Counted from the first letter of the stretch, positions 35,465-46,360 are shown. The stretch: 64,000 nt of DNA from Hyphomicrobiales bacterium (GCA_900473205.1 UCLB01000010.1:40675-104674), one strand, 5' to 3'. The notes: generated by a model from the sequence alone, not told the origin. Made by a program: numbers and translations.

Positions 35465-36682
35465 TTACGCAAGAAGCAGTTTCAGATCGGCGGAATGGTC
35501 GGCAAGAACAGCGCGATTCGGCTGCTTGCCGGTATCGAGCAGCTTCTTGCCACTGACATAGGCCTTGGCATCGTTGATCGCATCCACGGCAACGAACTGG
35601 CCCTGCCGGAAATACCAGATGGAATGGCTGCCTTCGCGCTGGCCGGGGCGCAGCAGGGTCTCGTCAAAGCCCATGTTAAAACCGGCAATCTGCAATTTCA
35701 CATCATATTGGTCGGACCAGAACCACGGCTTAGGCTGGTACGGCTTGTCTTCCCCCGCCAGAACAACGGCGGCGGCCTCGGCCTGATCCACGGCATTCTG
35801 CACGGATTCCAGCCGGACATTCTGGCCGTTCAGCGGCAACAGGGCGCAATCACCCATGGCGTGAATATCCGGATCGGACGTGCGGGTGAAGGCATCGACC
35901 AGAATGCCATTGCCGATGTCGAGCCCAGAATCGCGCGCCAGCCTGTCATTGGGGATCACACCGATGCCGACGATGACGAAATCCACCTCCAGCATGGTGC
36001 CATCGGAAAGCTCTGCGGCAGACACGCGCCCGTCGGTGCCGATCAAACGCGTCAGCCCGGTCTTTTCGCGAATCGTAACGCCGCGGGATTGGTGAATGTC
36101 GCGCATGATGCTGGCGGTTTCGGCAGAGGCGACCCGTTGCAATATACGATCCGCCATTTCAATCAGCGTGACCTCCAGCCCCAGCTGCCGGGCAACGGCT
36201 GCCGCTTCCAGCCCGATATAGCCGCCGCCGATGACCAACAATTTGCGGCCCGGCTGCATCTCTTCCATCAGCCGGTCGGCGTCGCGTTTGTCGCGAACCG
36301 TCAGGACGCCATCCAGATCGCCGCCCACGCCCGCCGGTAAGGTGCGGGGCGTGGCGCCTGTGGCCAGCGCCAGCTTGTCATAGGAAAGGCGGCTGCCATC
36401 CTGCATGCGCACGGTCTTGGCGTTGCGGTCTATTTCCTCGACCCAGGTAGAAAGACGGAGATCGACATTGTTTTCGGCAAACCATTCGGCAGGCCGAAAC
36501 TCCAGCCGGTCGAAGCTCATTTCGCCCATCAGATATTTCTTGGAAAGCGGTGGGCGCTGGTAAGGCAGAACCGCCTCGGAACCGACAATGGTAATCGGCC
36601 GCTCGTCCTTTAACGCGCGTAGCTTGGCGGCAAGGGAAAAGGCGGCCTGGCCCGCACCAACGATGACGAGTGTGCCTGCCAT
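35465..36682 (-). CDS. Ferredoxin/rubredoxin reductase-like FAD oxidoreductase
   Basis: 405 aa with two Rossmann folds: FAD site GAGQAAFSLAAKLR near the start, the ATG motif LALATGA, NAD(H) site VIGGGYIGLEAAA (about 150-165), and the second FAD motif HAMGDCALLP. The C-terminal reductase domain (PWFWSDQYDVKLQIAG) is typical of ferredoxin reductases of dioxygenase and P450 systems. ATG 36682 has GGAG six bases upstream; ATG 36694 is an alternative. No ferredoxin or oxygenase is adjacent; the downstream partner is the aldolase. Confidence 0.9.
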   Translation of the reverse strand: MAGTLVIVGAGQAAFSLAAKLRALKDERPITIVGSEAVLPYQRPPLSKKYLMGEMSFDRLEFRPAEWFAENNVDLRLSTWVEEIDRNAKTVRMQDGSRLSYDKLALATGATPRTLPAGVGGDLDGVLTVRDKRDADRLMEEMQPGRKLLVIGGGYIGLEAAAVARQLGLEVTLIEMADRILQRVASAETASIMRDIHQSRGVTIREKTGLTRLIGTDGRVSAAELSDGTMLEVDFVIVGIGVIPNDRLARDSGLDIGNGILVDAFTRTSDPDIHAMGDCALLPLNGQNVRLESVQNAVDQAEAAAVVLAGEDKPYQPKPWFWSDQYDVKLQIAGFNMGFDETLLRPGQREGSHSIWYFRQGQFVAVDAINDAKAYVSGKKLLDTGKQPNRAVLADHSADLKLLLA

Positions 36683-36964
36683 ATGCTGCTCCATCAGTCC
36701 TAAAGTTCACCAAGGCGTAACGCCAAGTACGCAGCACGTCAACCACATTGACCGCCTGCTCTGCTGGCCAAACGCTTCAGCGAAACAGTTTTGCGCAACC
36801 TTCTGGGACTAAACACGTTTCAGCACGGGCGTCCGCGTCATCGGCAGGAAGCGCTGTGGCAAAACAGGCCAGAAACGTTGCAATTTGAACGTTTCCATTC
36901 AGCATTCGGCAATGAAGCGGGCGTAAGATTGTATCAAGAACAAAAAGGCAATCGGGAGGTTGTC

Positions 36965-37318
36965 ATGGCGCTCAATATCAACATCAATGCGAACGACGCC
37001 GTTCCACAGGACGAGATGTATGAAAAATACAGCGTGGATCGTCCCGGCAAGATAACATTTATCGGCCACCATCTCAGCGCCAAGAACACCATGCGCTGCC
37101 TCATCCGCAATATTTCGCTTTATGGCGCGGATATAGAAGTCAGCCCGCATCTGGATTTGCCGAGCAACTTCTATCTCGAAGTGCTGGGCATTCGCGATGA
37201 GATCGGCTGCACCTTGATCCGGCGCGAAGTGGAACAGGCAACGGTCGGCTTCAACATGCTGATCGATGCGGAATTCCTGCACCATATCCGCCGCCTGAGC
37301 TTCGAAACGGCGGTTTGA
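36965..37318 (+). CDS. PilZ-like domain protein
   Basis: 117 aa. The PilZ core is visible as CLIRNISLYGADIEV, the N-x-S-x-x-G element that contacts cyclic di-GMP, followed by strands LPSNFYLEVLGIRDEIGCTL. The upstream arginine motif is less clear (DRPGKITF), so nucleotide binding is uncertain. ATG 36965 has GGGAGG five bases upstream; the frame continues to 36791 without domain support. Probably a small regulator of motility or polysaccharide. Confidence 0.8.
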   Translation: MALNININANDAVPQDEMYEKYSVDRPGKITFIGHHLSAKNTMRCLIRNISLYGADIEVSPHLDLPSNFYLEVLGIRDEIGCTLIRREVEQATVGFNMLIDAEFLHHIRRLSFETAV

Positions 37319-37451
37319 CGGCCAGTACGTTCTGTCCGCCGCGCCAACACCCCTTTAAAAAACAACGGCAATATTTCCGGCCCGCCTTGCGCGGGCCAAT
37401 TTTGATTCTATTGTGAGGCCCGTCTTTCAACGGATAACGGAACTCTCTGAA

Positions 37452-38564
37452 ATGTCCGCATTTTCGCGCTTTACGTCGCTCGCCGCTTCGCTTCCCTCCT
37501 CCGTGCCTTTCGTGGGGCCAGAGGCGATAGAGCGCAACCGCAAGCTCGCCGTGAAGGCACGAATCGGCGCAAATGAGAGCGGCTTCGGCCCTGCCCCTTC
37601 GGTGCTGGAGGCCATGAAGCAGGCGGCATCCGAGACCTGGATGTATTCCGACCCGGAAAACTTCGAATTGAGGGAAGCGCTCGCCATTTATCACGGCGTT
37701 TCGCGCGACAATATCGCCATCGGCAACGGTGTGGATGGACTTCTGGGAGAAATCGTGCGGCTGGTGGTGGAACCCGGCACGCCGGTCGTTACCTCCTATG
37801 GCGGTTACCCCACCTTCAACTACCATGTGAATGGCTTTGGCGGTCGTCTGGTCACCACACCCTATTTCGATGACCATGAAAATCTGGATGGCCTGCTCGA
37901 TCAGGTCAAAAAGGAAAACGCGCCGCTGGTGTATTTCGCCAATCCGGATAACCCCATGGGCAGTTGGTGGGAAGCGAGCGAGGTTCTGACCTTCGCCAAG
38001 GCCCTGCCGGAAACCTGTCTGCTGGTGCTGGATGAGGCCTATTGCGAAACTGCGCCGGAAAGCGCCGTTCCCAGCGTCCGCGCCATGATCGGCATGCCCA
38101 ATGTTCTGCGCATGCGCACCTTCTCCAAGGCTTACGGCCTGGCAGGCGCGCGCGTGGGTTATGCCATCGGCACGCTCGGCAATGCGCAGGCCTTCGATAA
38201 AATCCGCAATCACTTCGGCATGCCCCGCGTGTCGGTCGCAGCCGCGCTGGCAGCCCTGAAGGATCAGGCCTATCTGCGCGATGTGGTCAAACGCATCGCC
38301 AATGCCCGCGAGCGCATCTCCACCATCGCCCGCCAGAACGGCCTCTCCCCCCTTCCCTCCGCCACCAACTTCGTCACCATCGATTGCCACAAGGATGGCG
38401 CTTACGCCAAAGCCATCGTGGACGGCCTGATGGAACACGGCGTCTTCGTCCGCATGCCCGGCGTAGAACCGCTGAACCGCTGCATCCGCGTGAGTGCTGC
38501 CCCGGACGCCAAACTGGATTTGTTTGCCGAAGCGCTACCGAAGGTGCTGAAGGGGTTGGGTTAA
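37452..38564 (+). CDS. Class I/II PLP aminotransferase (HisC-like)
   Basis: 370-aa fold-type I aminotransferase. NPDNPMGSWW, LVLDEAYCE (PLP-binding Asp and Tyr) and the lysine in RTFSKAYGLAGARVGY are the diagnostic elements; the C-terminal arginine is in NRCIRVSAA. It resembles histidinol-phosphate aminotransferases but no his genes are nearby, so it may act on other amino acids. The ATG at 37452 is preferred to a GTG at 37413. Confidence 0.9.
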   Translation: MSAFSRFTSLAASLPSSVPFVGPEAIERNRKLAVKARIGANESGFGPAPSVLEAMKQAASETWMYSDPENFELREALAIYHGVSRDNIAIGNGVDGLLGEIVRLVVEPGTPVVTSYGGYPTFNYHVNGFGGRLVTTPYFDDHENLDGLLDQVKKENAPLVYFANPDNPMGSWWEASEVLTFAKALPETCLLVLDEAYCETAPESAVPSVRAMIGMPNVLRMRTFSKAYGLAGARVGYAIGTLGNAQAFDKIRNHFGMPRVSVAAALAALKDQAYLRDVVKRIANARERISTIARQNGLSPLPSATNFVTIDCHKDGAYAKAIVDGLMEHGVFVRMPGVEPLNRCIRVSAAPDAKLDLFAEALPKVLKGLG

Positions 38565-38650
38565 ATGGAAAGCACGTAACAACGAATGGTTGATTGCGCG
38601 TTGTTCTTGTGAGAGACTGAGTTCAGCATATGTAGTGATGAGCGCTTGAT

Positions 38651-38812
38651 ATGACCAAAGAAGAGTTTGAAAAAACAAAACAGGCACTGCGTGATACGCG
38701 TAAAGCGGCTACACGCTCCAAGGAAGCTGCCCTTAATTATTTGCAAGAAATTGGCATTGTCGATGAAAACGGCGAGTTGGCTGCCGAATATAATCACCAA
38801 AAAGTTGCCTGA
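38651..38812 (+). CDS. Small antitoxin-like protein
   Basis: 53 aa (MTKEEFEKTKQALRDTRKAA at the start, then YLQEIGIVDENGELAAEY). The pattern of a basic helix followed by a short GIVDENGEL turn recurs in small genes placed just before the HGCS/YDWLG proteins. It ends 6 bases before the next gene, so the two are cotranscribed. The antitoxin role is inferred from size and position only. Confidence 0.6.
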   Translation: MTKEEFEKTKQALRDTRKAATRSKEAALNYLQEIGIVDENGELAAEYNHQKVA

Positions 38813-38818
38813 TCTGTC

Positions 38819-39403
38819 TTGCACTCGCTAAGCACTTCCTTCGTCCTTGGATATCATGGCTGTAGCAAAGCCGTTGCTAACAGCTTGCTGAATGGCGATC
38901 CATTTCGCCCAAGCGAAAATGCTTACGACTGGCTTGGAAAAGGCATCTATTTCTGGGAGGCCAACCCCAGAAGAGGCATTCAATTTTTTCGTGAGGTTCA
39001 AAGCCGCAAACAACGTGACCCTGACGATGTCACGGTGGTAGGCGCAGTACTTGATCTCGGTTTTTGCCTGGATCTCACATCTTCTCGTGGCGTTGATCTC
39101 GTTGTCGATTCCTACAGGGGTTTGGAAGCTGTCATCGATAAGATTCCCGGACTAGCAATGCCAACCAATGAGCTCGGGCCAGACTTACTATTTCGAAATC
39201 TCGACTGCGCTGTGATTAATTACCTCCATTCCAGCAGAGAACATGCGCGCTTGCAGAAATTTGATTCAGTTCGCGGCGTGTTTCAAGAGGGAGGGAGGCT
39301 TTACGCCAATTCCGGCTTCAGAGAGAAAACCCACACTCAGATCGCAATATGCACCCCTGATAAAATCAAAGGCGTTTTCCGGGTTCCCTCTTCGGACCTT
39401 TAG
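38819..39403 (+). CDS. Putative ADP-ribosyltransferase-like toxin
   Basis: 194 aa with TTG start. Conserved features are YHGCSKAVANSLLNGD (N-terminal HG element), SENAYDWLGKGIYFWEANP and AVINYLH. The H...Y...E arrangement in a strand-loop-strand setting is reminiscent of ART folds, but I cannot confirm catalytic residues. Such proteins occur beside small upstream genes, as here. The pair looks like an accessory insertion between HisC-like and Sel1 genes. Function is inference. Confidence 0.65.
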   Translation: MHSLSTSFVLGYHGCSKAVANSLLNGDPFRPSENAYDWLGKGIYFWEANPRRGIQFFREVQSRKQRDPDDVTVVGAVLDLGFCLDLTSSRGVDLVVDSYRGLEAVIDKIPGLAMPTNELGPDLLFRNLDCAVINYLHSSREHARLQKFDSVRGVFQEGGRLYANSGFREKTHTQIAICTPDKIKGVFRVPSSDL

Positions 39404-39426
39404 CCAATCAAATCCAACATACAAAA

Positions 39427-39462
39427 AAACCGTGCCGGCCTTGTTTCTGCCGGTCACGGTTT
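39427..39462 (+). terminator. Terminator after the putative toxin gene
   Basis: AAACCGTGCCGGC pairs with GCCGGTCACGGTTT (one bulge), 24 bases after the stop codon. The downstream T-run is interrupted. Confidence 0.65.
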
Positions 39463-39612
39463 GATGTTTTTTCAGCGTGGATCTGAGCTGTCCCTTTGCG
39501 GGAGTATTCTTTTTGTATCCGGCCGGGACTGGAGGAAACCAGCCGGTGAGAATGGCGGTCTTTGAACCGCTCTGTCTTTTTATCTGGCGCCGGTTGGTCC
39601 GGTGCTCGATTG

Positions 39613-39879
39613 TTAGTGTGTGGTCATCCAGTCGCGGGCGGCGCGCAGTGCCGTTGCGAGGTCTGCCTTGTTCATGTTGCGGGCCAGATCGGCGCGCAGC
39701 GAAGCTGCCCGTTCCGAACCCTTGATGGCGGCGATGTTGAGCCATTTGTGGGCAGCAATGAGGTCCACCGGGCAGCCGCGGCCTGTCGCGTAGATCAGGC
39801 CGAGGTTGCAGAAGACGTCCGCGCGGCTTTGGCCACCGGCGACTGCCATTTCGATATCGCGAACTTCAAAGCGTGCCAT
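39613..39879 (-). CDS. Sel1-repeat small protein
   Basis: 88 aa. One full Sel1-like repeat is visible: DVFCNLGLIYATGRGCPVDL then IAAHKWLNIAAIKGSERAA. These helical repeats mediate protein-protein contacts. It is a common short rhizobial protein. No partner is evident from the neighbours, and its ribosome binding site is weak. Confidence 0.78.
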   Translation of the reverse strand: MARFEVRDIEMAVAGGQSRADVFCNLGLIYATGRGCPVDLIAAHKWLNIAAIKGSERAASLRADLARNMNKADLATALRAARDWMTTH

Positions 39880-40387
39880 TTTTCTTTATCCTGTTTGCCC
39901 GTTTTCTCTCTGTCTTGGCTCCTCTGCGGGAGCTTTCCGGTTTGAAGGCCTTACCGTCTTCTGCGGCTTGTTCTGGCCTTTTCCGTCGGCAGGTTTTCCC
40001 TGCTCTTTCGATGTCCCCACTATGCCAAACGGGCTTCAACGGGCGCTTAAAATCCATGATTAATAGGGGACAAACAAAGTCCAAACGATTGGTAAAGTTG
40101 GGTTTTTGTTAAATATCACAAGGCCCGGAAATTAAGGACTTTGCTGACAATTTTACGAAAAGTTTACGGATGAAATTCAACCCTTTCGTAACCACGTCCC
40201 AACTCGACATTTTTCGATGGATGATTTTTCGCCGCGCAAAGGCGTGAAAAAGCGCCGAATTTAGCCGCAGCCCATATTTCCTTTTACGTCCACGTCAACT
40301 ATAAATCTGCGCATTCGCATGAGGAGTTGCGAGCGCTGAACCCTTGATGATCGCACGGGTAAGCCAAAGCTGGATTGGGAGGTCCAT
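39880..40387. other. Intergenic region Sel1 / DUF2147
   Basis: About 500 bases without a supported gene, between divergent genes. The left half is pyrimidine-rich on the plus strand and should carry the leader of the Sel1 gene; the right half is AT-rich. No confident small RNA is recognised. Confidence 0.4.
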
Positions 40388-40726
40388 ATGAAGAGAACGT
40401 TGATACTTACCGTTTCCGCATTTTTGATGGGCAGCAGCGCCTTTGCGGCAGAAGCTATCGAAGGCAACTGGAAAACCGCCAGCGGCGAGACCGCCGTCAT
40501 CGCCCCCTGCGGCTCCGCTTTTTGCGTGACGCTGAAAACCGGCAAGCACGCTGGAAAGCAGATCGGCAAGATGAGCGGCACCGGCAACAGCTATTCCGGC
40601 GAAATCACCGACCCTGCCAATGATAAGACCTATTCCGGCACCGGCACCGTTTCCGGCAGCTCTCTCAGCATGAAGGGCTGCGTGCTGAAGGTGCTGTGCA
40701 AATCCCAGACATGGTCGCGTCTGTAA
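40388..40726 (+). CDS. DUF2147 family secreted protein
   Basis: 112 aa. A signal peptide (MKRTLILTVSAFLMGSSAFA) is followed by a small beta-rich domain starting EGNWKT.SGETAVIAPCGSAFC, typical of DUF2147, with four cysteines that could form disulfides. GGGAGG lies before the ATG. Periplasmic; function unknown. A hairpin follows the gene. Confidence 0.85.
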   Translation: MKRTLILTVSAFLMGSSAFAAEAIEGNWKTASGETAVIAPCGSAFCVTLKTGKHAGKQIGKMSGTGNSYSGEITDPANDKTYSGTGTVSGSSLSMKGCVLKVLCKSQTWSRL

Positions 40727-40756
40727 TCAGCACGACATGGACTAAGCGCATGTTTG

Positions 40757-40788
40757 CAGGCGGACTTAACCCCGCCTGTATTTGTTTT
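40757..40788 (+). terminator. Terminator after DUF2147 gene
   Basis: CAGGCGG / CCGCCTG stem with an 8-base loop and a T-rich tail (TATTTGTTTT). Confidence 0.65.
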
Positions 40789-40844
40789 GACGCCCATCCA
40801 ACAATTACGCTTGGTTGTAATATATGCGTTAAATCGAATTTTAT

Positions 40845-40863
40845 CCGTCATATCGCTGTAATA
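40845..40863 (+). promoter_or_regulatory. Pho box (PhoB site) upstream of phoX
   Basis: CCGTCATATCGCTGTAATA has two direct 7-base half-sites separated by 4 bases and agrees with the PhoB consensus (CTGTCAT-N4-CTGTCAT) at 12 of 14 half-site positions. It lies 60 bases before the phoX start, a normal distance. Confidence 0.75.
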
Positions 40864-40922
40864 AACCCTCTTTAGTTGCCCTGTCTGGAATTGTTCCAAA
40901 CTACAAGCGGATGGAGAGCGCT

Positions 40923-42833
40923 ATGACAAAGATCGACACGAGCAAGCTGAGCTGGGATGAGTGGGATGAACTTCAGAACCCGCCACCGGCTGTGACGGAT
41001 TTCGACCGCGTGGTGGAATCGGCGATTTCGCGTCGCGGTTTTCTCAGCGGCGTTCTGGCATTCGGTTCTGCGGCTGCCGCTTTGGGCACGCTCGGTAATC
41101 TGGCGTCCTCCACATCCGCGCAGGCACAGGAAGCAGCCTCGCGCTTTCCGTTCAAGCCTATTGCTGCCACCACTGACAACACCATCCATGTGCCTGAGGG
41201 TTACAGCTGGAAGCCCGTTGCCAAGTGGGGCCAGCCGCTGTTTCCCAACGTGCCGGATATCGACCCGGTCAAGGGTGTCAGCCTTGAGAACTCCGACAAG
41301 GTTTTCGGCGAAAACACCGATGGCATGGAGCTTTTCGTGGTCGGCAGCCATCAGCTGATTGCCGTCAACCATGAATATGTGAACAACGAAACCAACCTGC
41401 CCCACCGTGAAAAGGGCATGCCTGCCAATCTGGACGAGGTCAAAATTCTCCAGCACATGCAGGGCGTCACCGTCATGGAAGTGGCGGAAGGCAATGATGG
41501 CTGGCAGATCGTGGTCGACAGCCCGTTCAACCGCCGCATTCACCACAACACGCCGATGAAGCTGTCCGGCCCTGCCGCTGGCTCTGAACTGGTCAAGACC
41601 AAGACCGACGCGAACGGCATCGACTGTCTTGGCACATTCAATAATTGCGGCGCGGGCCGCACGCCGTGGGGCACCTACCTCACCTGCGAAGAAAACTTCA
41701 ACGGCTACTTCGGCTCCACCGATGCCGCCTTCAAGATGCCTGACGATTACAAGCGTTACGGCATCGCTGCCGAAACCCGTTACGGCTATGAGCTGTTCGA
41801 TGAGCGCTTCGACGTCTCCAAGCACCCGAACGAGCCGCGCCGTGCCGGTTACGTCGTGGAAATCGATCCGTCCAACGCATCCTCCACACCCATCAAGCGC
41901 ACAGCGCTTGGCCGCATCAAGCATGAGAATGCTGCCGTGGTCATCGCGCGCGATGGTCGCGTGGTCGTCTATATGGGCGACGACGAGCGTGGCGAGTTCC
42001 TCTACAAATACATCTCCAATGGCATCTATGTGCCGGGTGGCGATACGTCCAAGCTGCTGGACGAAGGCACGCTCTACGTCGCCAAGTTCACCGATGACGG
42101 CAATGGCGAGTGGGTCGCGCTGACGCCAGAATCGACCGGCATGAAGATGGATGAGATTTGCGTCTTCACCCGTCAGGCCGCTTCCAAGGTTGGCGCCACC
42201 ACCATGGACCGCCCGGAATGGGTCGCCATCAACCCCGTTGCCATCGAAGCCTATTGCGCGCTGACCAACAACAGCCGCCGTGGCGAAATGAAGGACGGCA
42301 AGCTGCGCACGAATGGCGGTGGCGATGCCATGCCGCTCAACGCCGCGAACCCGCGCGAGAAGAACGAATACGGCCAGATCGTCCGCTGGTATCCTGAGAA
42401 TGACGACCACGCGGATGCCAAGTTCAAGTGGGACCTGTTCTGCATGGCTGGCAACCCGGATGTTCACAAGGATGCCTATGCGGGTTCCTCCAACATCAAC
42501 TCCGGCAACATGTTCAACTCGCCAGATGGCATGATGTTCGATTCGACCGGCCTTCTGTGGATCCAGACAGACGGCGAAGACAGCAATGACGGTCAGTATG
42601 CCGGACAGGGCAACAACCAGATGCTGGCAGGCGACCCCGTCACCGGCCGCATCGAGCGCTTTCTGACGGCACCGAAGGGCGCGGAAGTGACCGGCCAGAC
42701 ATGGTCTGCCGACAAGCGTACCCACTTCGTCGGTATCCAGCACCCCGACGCCCCCTTCCCGGATGGCGAAGGCAAGCTGCCCCGCTCGGCCCTCGTCGCC
42801 GTAAAGCGTGACGACAACGCCATGATCGGCTGA
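40923..42833 (+). CDS. phoX: PhoX-family alkaline phosphatase (Tat-exported)
   Basis: 636 aa. A twin-arginine signal is visible as SRRGFLSGVLAFGSAAAAL at residues about 37-55. The mature enzyme begins after AQAQEA and shows PhoX landmarks: NHEYVNNE, CLGTFNNCGAGRTPWGTYLT, CEENFNGYFG, KHENAAVVI and DRPEWVAINP, which carry ligands for the iron/calcium cofactor. It releases phosphate from organic esters in the periplasm. A Pho box at 40845 indicates control by PhoB. ATG 40923 has GGAGAG upstream; ATG 40911 is an alternative. Confidence 0.93.
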   Translation: MTKIDTSKLSWDEWDELQNPPPAVTDFDRVVESAISRRGFLSGVLAFGSAAAALGTLGNLASSTSAQAQEAASRFPFKPIAATTDNTIHVPEGYSWKPVAKWGQPLFPNVPDIDPVKGVSLENSDKVFGENTDGMELFVVGSHQLIAVNHEYVNNETNLPHREKGMPANLDEVKILQHMQGVTVMEVAEGNDGWQIVVDSPFNRRIHHNTPMKLSGPAAGSELVKTKTDANGIDCLGTFNNCGAGRTPWGTYLTCEENFNGYFGSTDAAFKMPDDYKRYGIAAETRYGYELFDERFDVSKHPNEPRRAGYVVEIDPSNASSTPIKRTALGRIKHENAAVVIARDGRVVVYMGDDERGEFLYKYISNGIYVPGGDTSKLLDEGTLYVAKFTDDGNGEWVALTPESTGMKMDEICVFTRQAASKVGATTMDRPEWVAINPVAIEAYCALTNNSRRGEMKDGKLRTNGGGDAMPLNAANPREKNEYGQIVRWYPENDDHADAKFKWDLFCMAGNPDVHKDAYAGSSNINSGNMFNSPDGMMFDSTGLLWIQTDGEDSNDGQYAGQGNNQMLAGDPVTGRIERFLTAPKGAEVTGQTWSADKRTHFVGIQHPDAPFPDGEGKLPRSALVAVKRDDNAMIG

Positions 42834-42852
42834 TTGCTACGCAAGACATAAG

Positions 42853-42880
42853 AAAGGCGCCGTTCATGCGGCGCCTTTTT
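42853..42880 (+). terminator. Terminator after phoX
   Basis: AAAGGCGCCG / CGGCGCCTTT stem, loop TTCATG, five T. Confidence 0.9.
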
Positions 42881-42908
42881 GATTCTGCTTCAGGAATTTA
42901 AAGACCTG

Positions 42909-43145
42909 TCAGAGCCACTGCGTGCCGTCACCAGCCTGGCAGCCATAAGGCGGCAGGACATTGGCGAAGGTTTGGTGCAGCTTGTCACAGCCCCATTTTC
43001 TGATTGGCGCTGGCATGCGGCTGTTCAGCTCAATGCCGACTTCATTGTACGGGCTCTCGGTGTTGGTGACGTAGCTATACCAGCGGTAACCGAAGATCAC
43101 GACGGCGAAGATCACGACCATCGTCAGAACTCTTATAATTTTCAC
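42909..43145 (-). CDS. Small membrane-anchored protein
   Basis: 78 aa with GTG start and AAGGA upstream. An N-terminal hydrophobic segment (IIRVLTMVVIFAVVIFGY) is a membrane anchor or signal. The remainder has two cysteines (KWGCDKLHQTF; PPYGCQAGDG) that could pair in the periplasm. No family is recognised. It converges with phoX. Confidence 0.68.
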   Translation of the reverse strand: MKIIRVLTMVVIFAVVIFGYRWYSYVTNTESPYNEVGIELNSRMPAPIRKWGCDKLHQTFANVLPPYGCQAGDGTQWL

Positions 43146-43348
43146 GCTATTTCCTTACGCATATTAATGTCGCCCCATGCCAGCTCCGTCGCAATATATG
43201 CGCATGAGAGCCTCTGTAGCAGGAGCCAGACCCGGTCCTAGCCGGGAAAGCCCGTTTCAGCAAGCAGCCTCATCTTTATTCTCGCTCCGCCAATGCCCGG
43301 TTGAAAAGCTAAGGGGCATCTGTCAATTTCGGCCCGGGGGTAACGTAA

Positions 43349-44524
<1,176 letters not shown>

Positions 44525-44536
44525 GGTGAGAGTGAG

Positions 44537-44569
44537 CCCCCGTCTCGGCTAACGAAGCCGAGACGGGGG
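44537..44569. terminator. Strong hairpin downstream of the esterase gene
   Basis: Perfect 14-bp stem CCCCCGTCTCGGCT / AGCCGAGACGGGGG with a 5-base loop between the convergent esterase and TIGR04141 genes. It has no T-tract and may work in both directions or be a mobile palindrome. Confidence 0.6.
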
Positions 44570-44627
44570 ATCGATTGTCGCTGTTGCCACACTTGTAAGA
44601 CAAAACGACCGTGTGAAGAGTTACGAG

Positions 44628-46360
44628 TTAAGCGGCTTCGGCGAGTTTTGAAGGTTTCTCACCATGCACAATCTTTCTAAAAATGACGCCGACTTTAAAC
44701 TTACGATGCTCGCTTAAATAACGTTGACTTAGCATTAGCTCATAGCGCGACATGAAAGGGAGATCGGATAACGAAAACTTTTCGCTAGTGTGCAGTATGC
44801 AAAATACTACTGTGTACTTCTCTCCCAAGACGTCTTGGCTTTTCTCAGGGGCAAGCGCCAGAAAGGAAGGCTTGTCCTTGCCTGCATTGTCTTCACCTGC
44901 ATCATCCGTAATCCACGCACGCATGTCAGAGCGGCATTCTGCATCGGTAAGGAAAGCGTCAGCGTAGAACTTACACTGAGTGAAGAGGTGGCTAATCGAT
45001 GCAGCGCCCGACGAATAGCGCTTCACATGAATGATTAGGCCGTCAAGGTGAAGCAGGTCGCACACCTCATAGGTTTTACTGCCAGCAATCGTAATTTTTG
45101 ATTTGTCTAAAATATATAGCTGTGGACAGCCCCTTCCAGCAACTGAGTTAAAAACATCTTCGCGATTTTGATTAAGTTCAGCACTCCAAATGTTGACGTC
45201 ATTAGGGAGATATGGGGCCTCAAGCTGGACCACCTCTGTATTGATAAAGGAGCCTACCTCTTCTTTCAAATCTTCAGATATTTCACGCCATTGCCCGTTA
45301 GAAAGGACAAAGGTTCGACTACCAAGTTCCACTTCTGCAACAAGACATTTGTAAGCGTTCCACTTGAGATAACTCGCATGGTGTTCACTATCGTATATGT
45401 ATACCTTCCAAGACTTTAGCCGCTGTGCGGTTAAGTCTTTTAGTTGGCGTCGAGGTACTGAGATAAGGTCAGATATCCGCAAATCTTCAAAGGTAGTCGG
45501 TGTTGGGTCACCCTCTTTTACTTTCACGTAAGCAAATTCGAAGTCGCCTTCTACGAACTCCGGAGGAGCCAAATGAACACGCTCTAGGTCTTTCGCTTCG
45601 ATATTAATACACAACAACTCGTCGAGTTGCTCAATAATTGCAGGGTCATTTTCGTGACGCAGATTATCGTATGATTTAAACTGTGTGGTCTTATAGTCGT
45701 CCGACCAATATCGCTCTTCAAATTTTCTACAAGCCTCCACGAGATATGACCAAGAAACCTCGGAATCTTTGGGAAATTTGATCGTTATGCTATCTTTACC
45801 TTTGAAAGATTCTACTATGCCCTTGTAATCTTCTTTAACTGAACCAGAGATTGTCCTTAAAAACTCAGTGTCAGAGTTTATGCCAAATACACTCAGCGAA
45901 GCTCCAGAACTGGCCTGTCTTTCAGTTTGCTTGCTATTGCTTCATGGCCAGTGGTCTGAACTCGTCTGAGACCACCATCATGGCATATATTCATTCCAAC
46001 CCTAATACCGAAATCATATACTATCTTATCTTTTTCAATATAACTGTCAGCGTGCTGACCAAACGTAGCAGCAAAATAGAGCGGATCTTTTTCGGTTTCG
46101 ATTCGCATCGCCATTACAGCGCGTGGAAATTTGTTCCGAGACTTAAACTCATACTTCTTTTTGGACAGGCCCGAATTAAGAAATACTAGCCAAGGAACGT
46201 CATCTTCATTTTTATCCTTGCTCCTAATCTCTTCATACTTAATAAATCCTGTGACGCCGGTATCAATTTTTATTTCGTCAAATGTGCTGCCGATGAGAAA
46301 ATCCTCAAAACCACTCACCGCTTTGATCTTGTAAAGTGTAACCCGCTTAAAATCTGTCAA
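44628..46360 (-). pseudogene. TIGR04141/DUF6119 gene split by one frameshift
   Basis: The first part (46360-45893, TTG start) begins TDFKRVTLYKIKAV and includes FPRAVMAMRIE, IVYDFGIRVGMNI. It stops at 45893 after DRPVLELR. The second frame is open without a stop from there and continues SVFGINSDTEFLRTISGSV then KEDYKGIVESFKGKDSITIK and on to the end at 44628. Together they make the full sporadically distributed protein of about 575 residues. A one-base shift near 45893-45905 joins them. A run of nine G lies just upstream of the TTG. Function unknown; the family occurs in defence islands. Confidence 0.8.
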
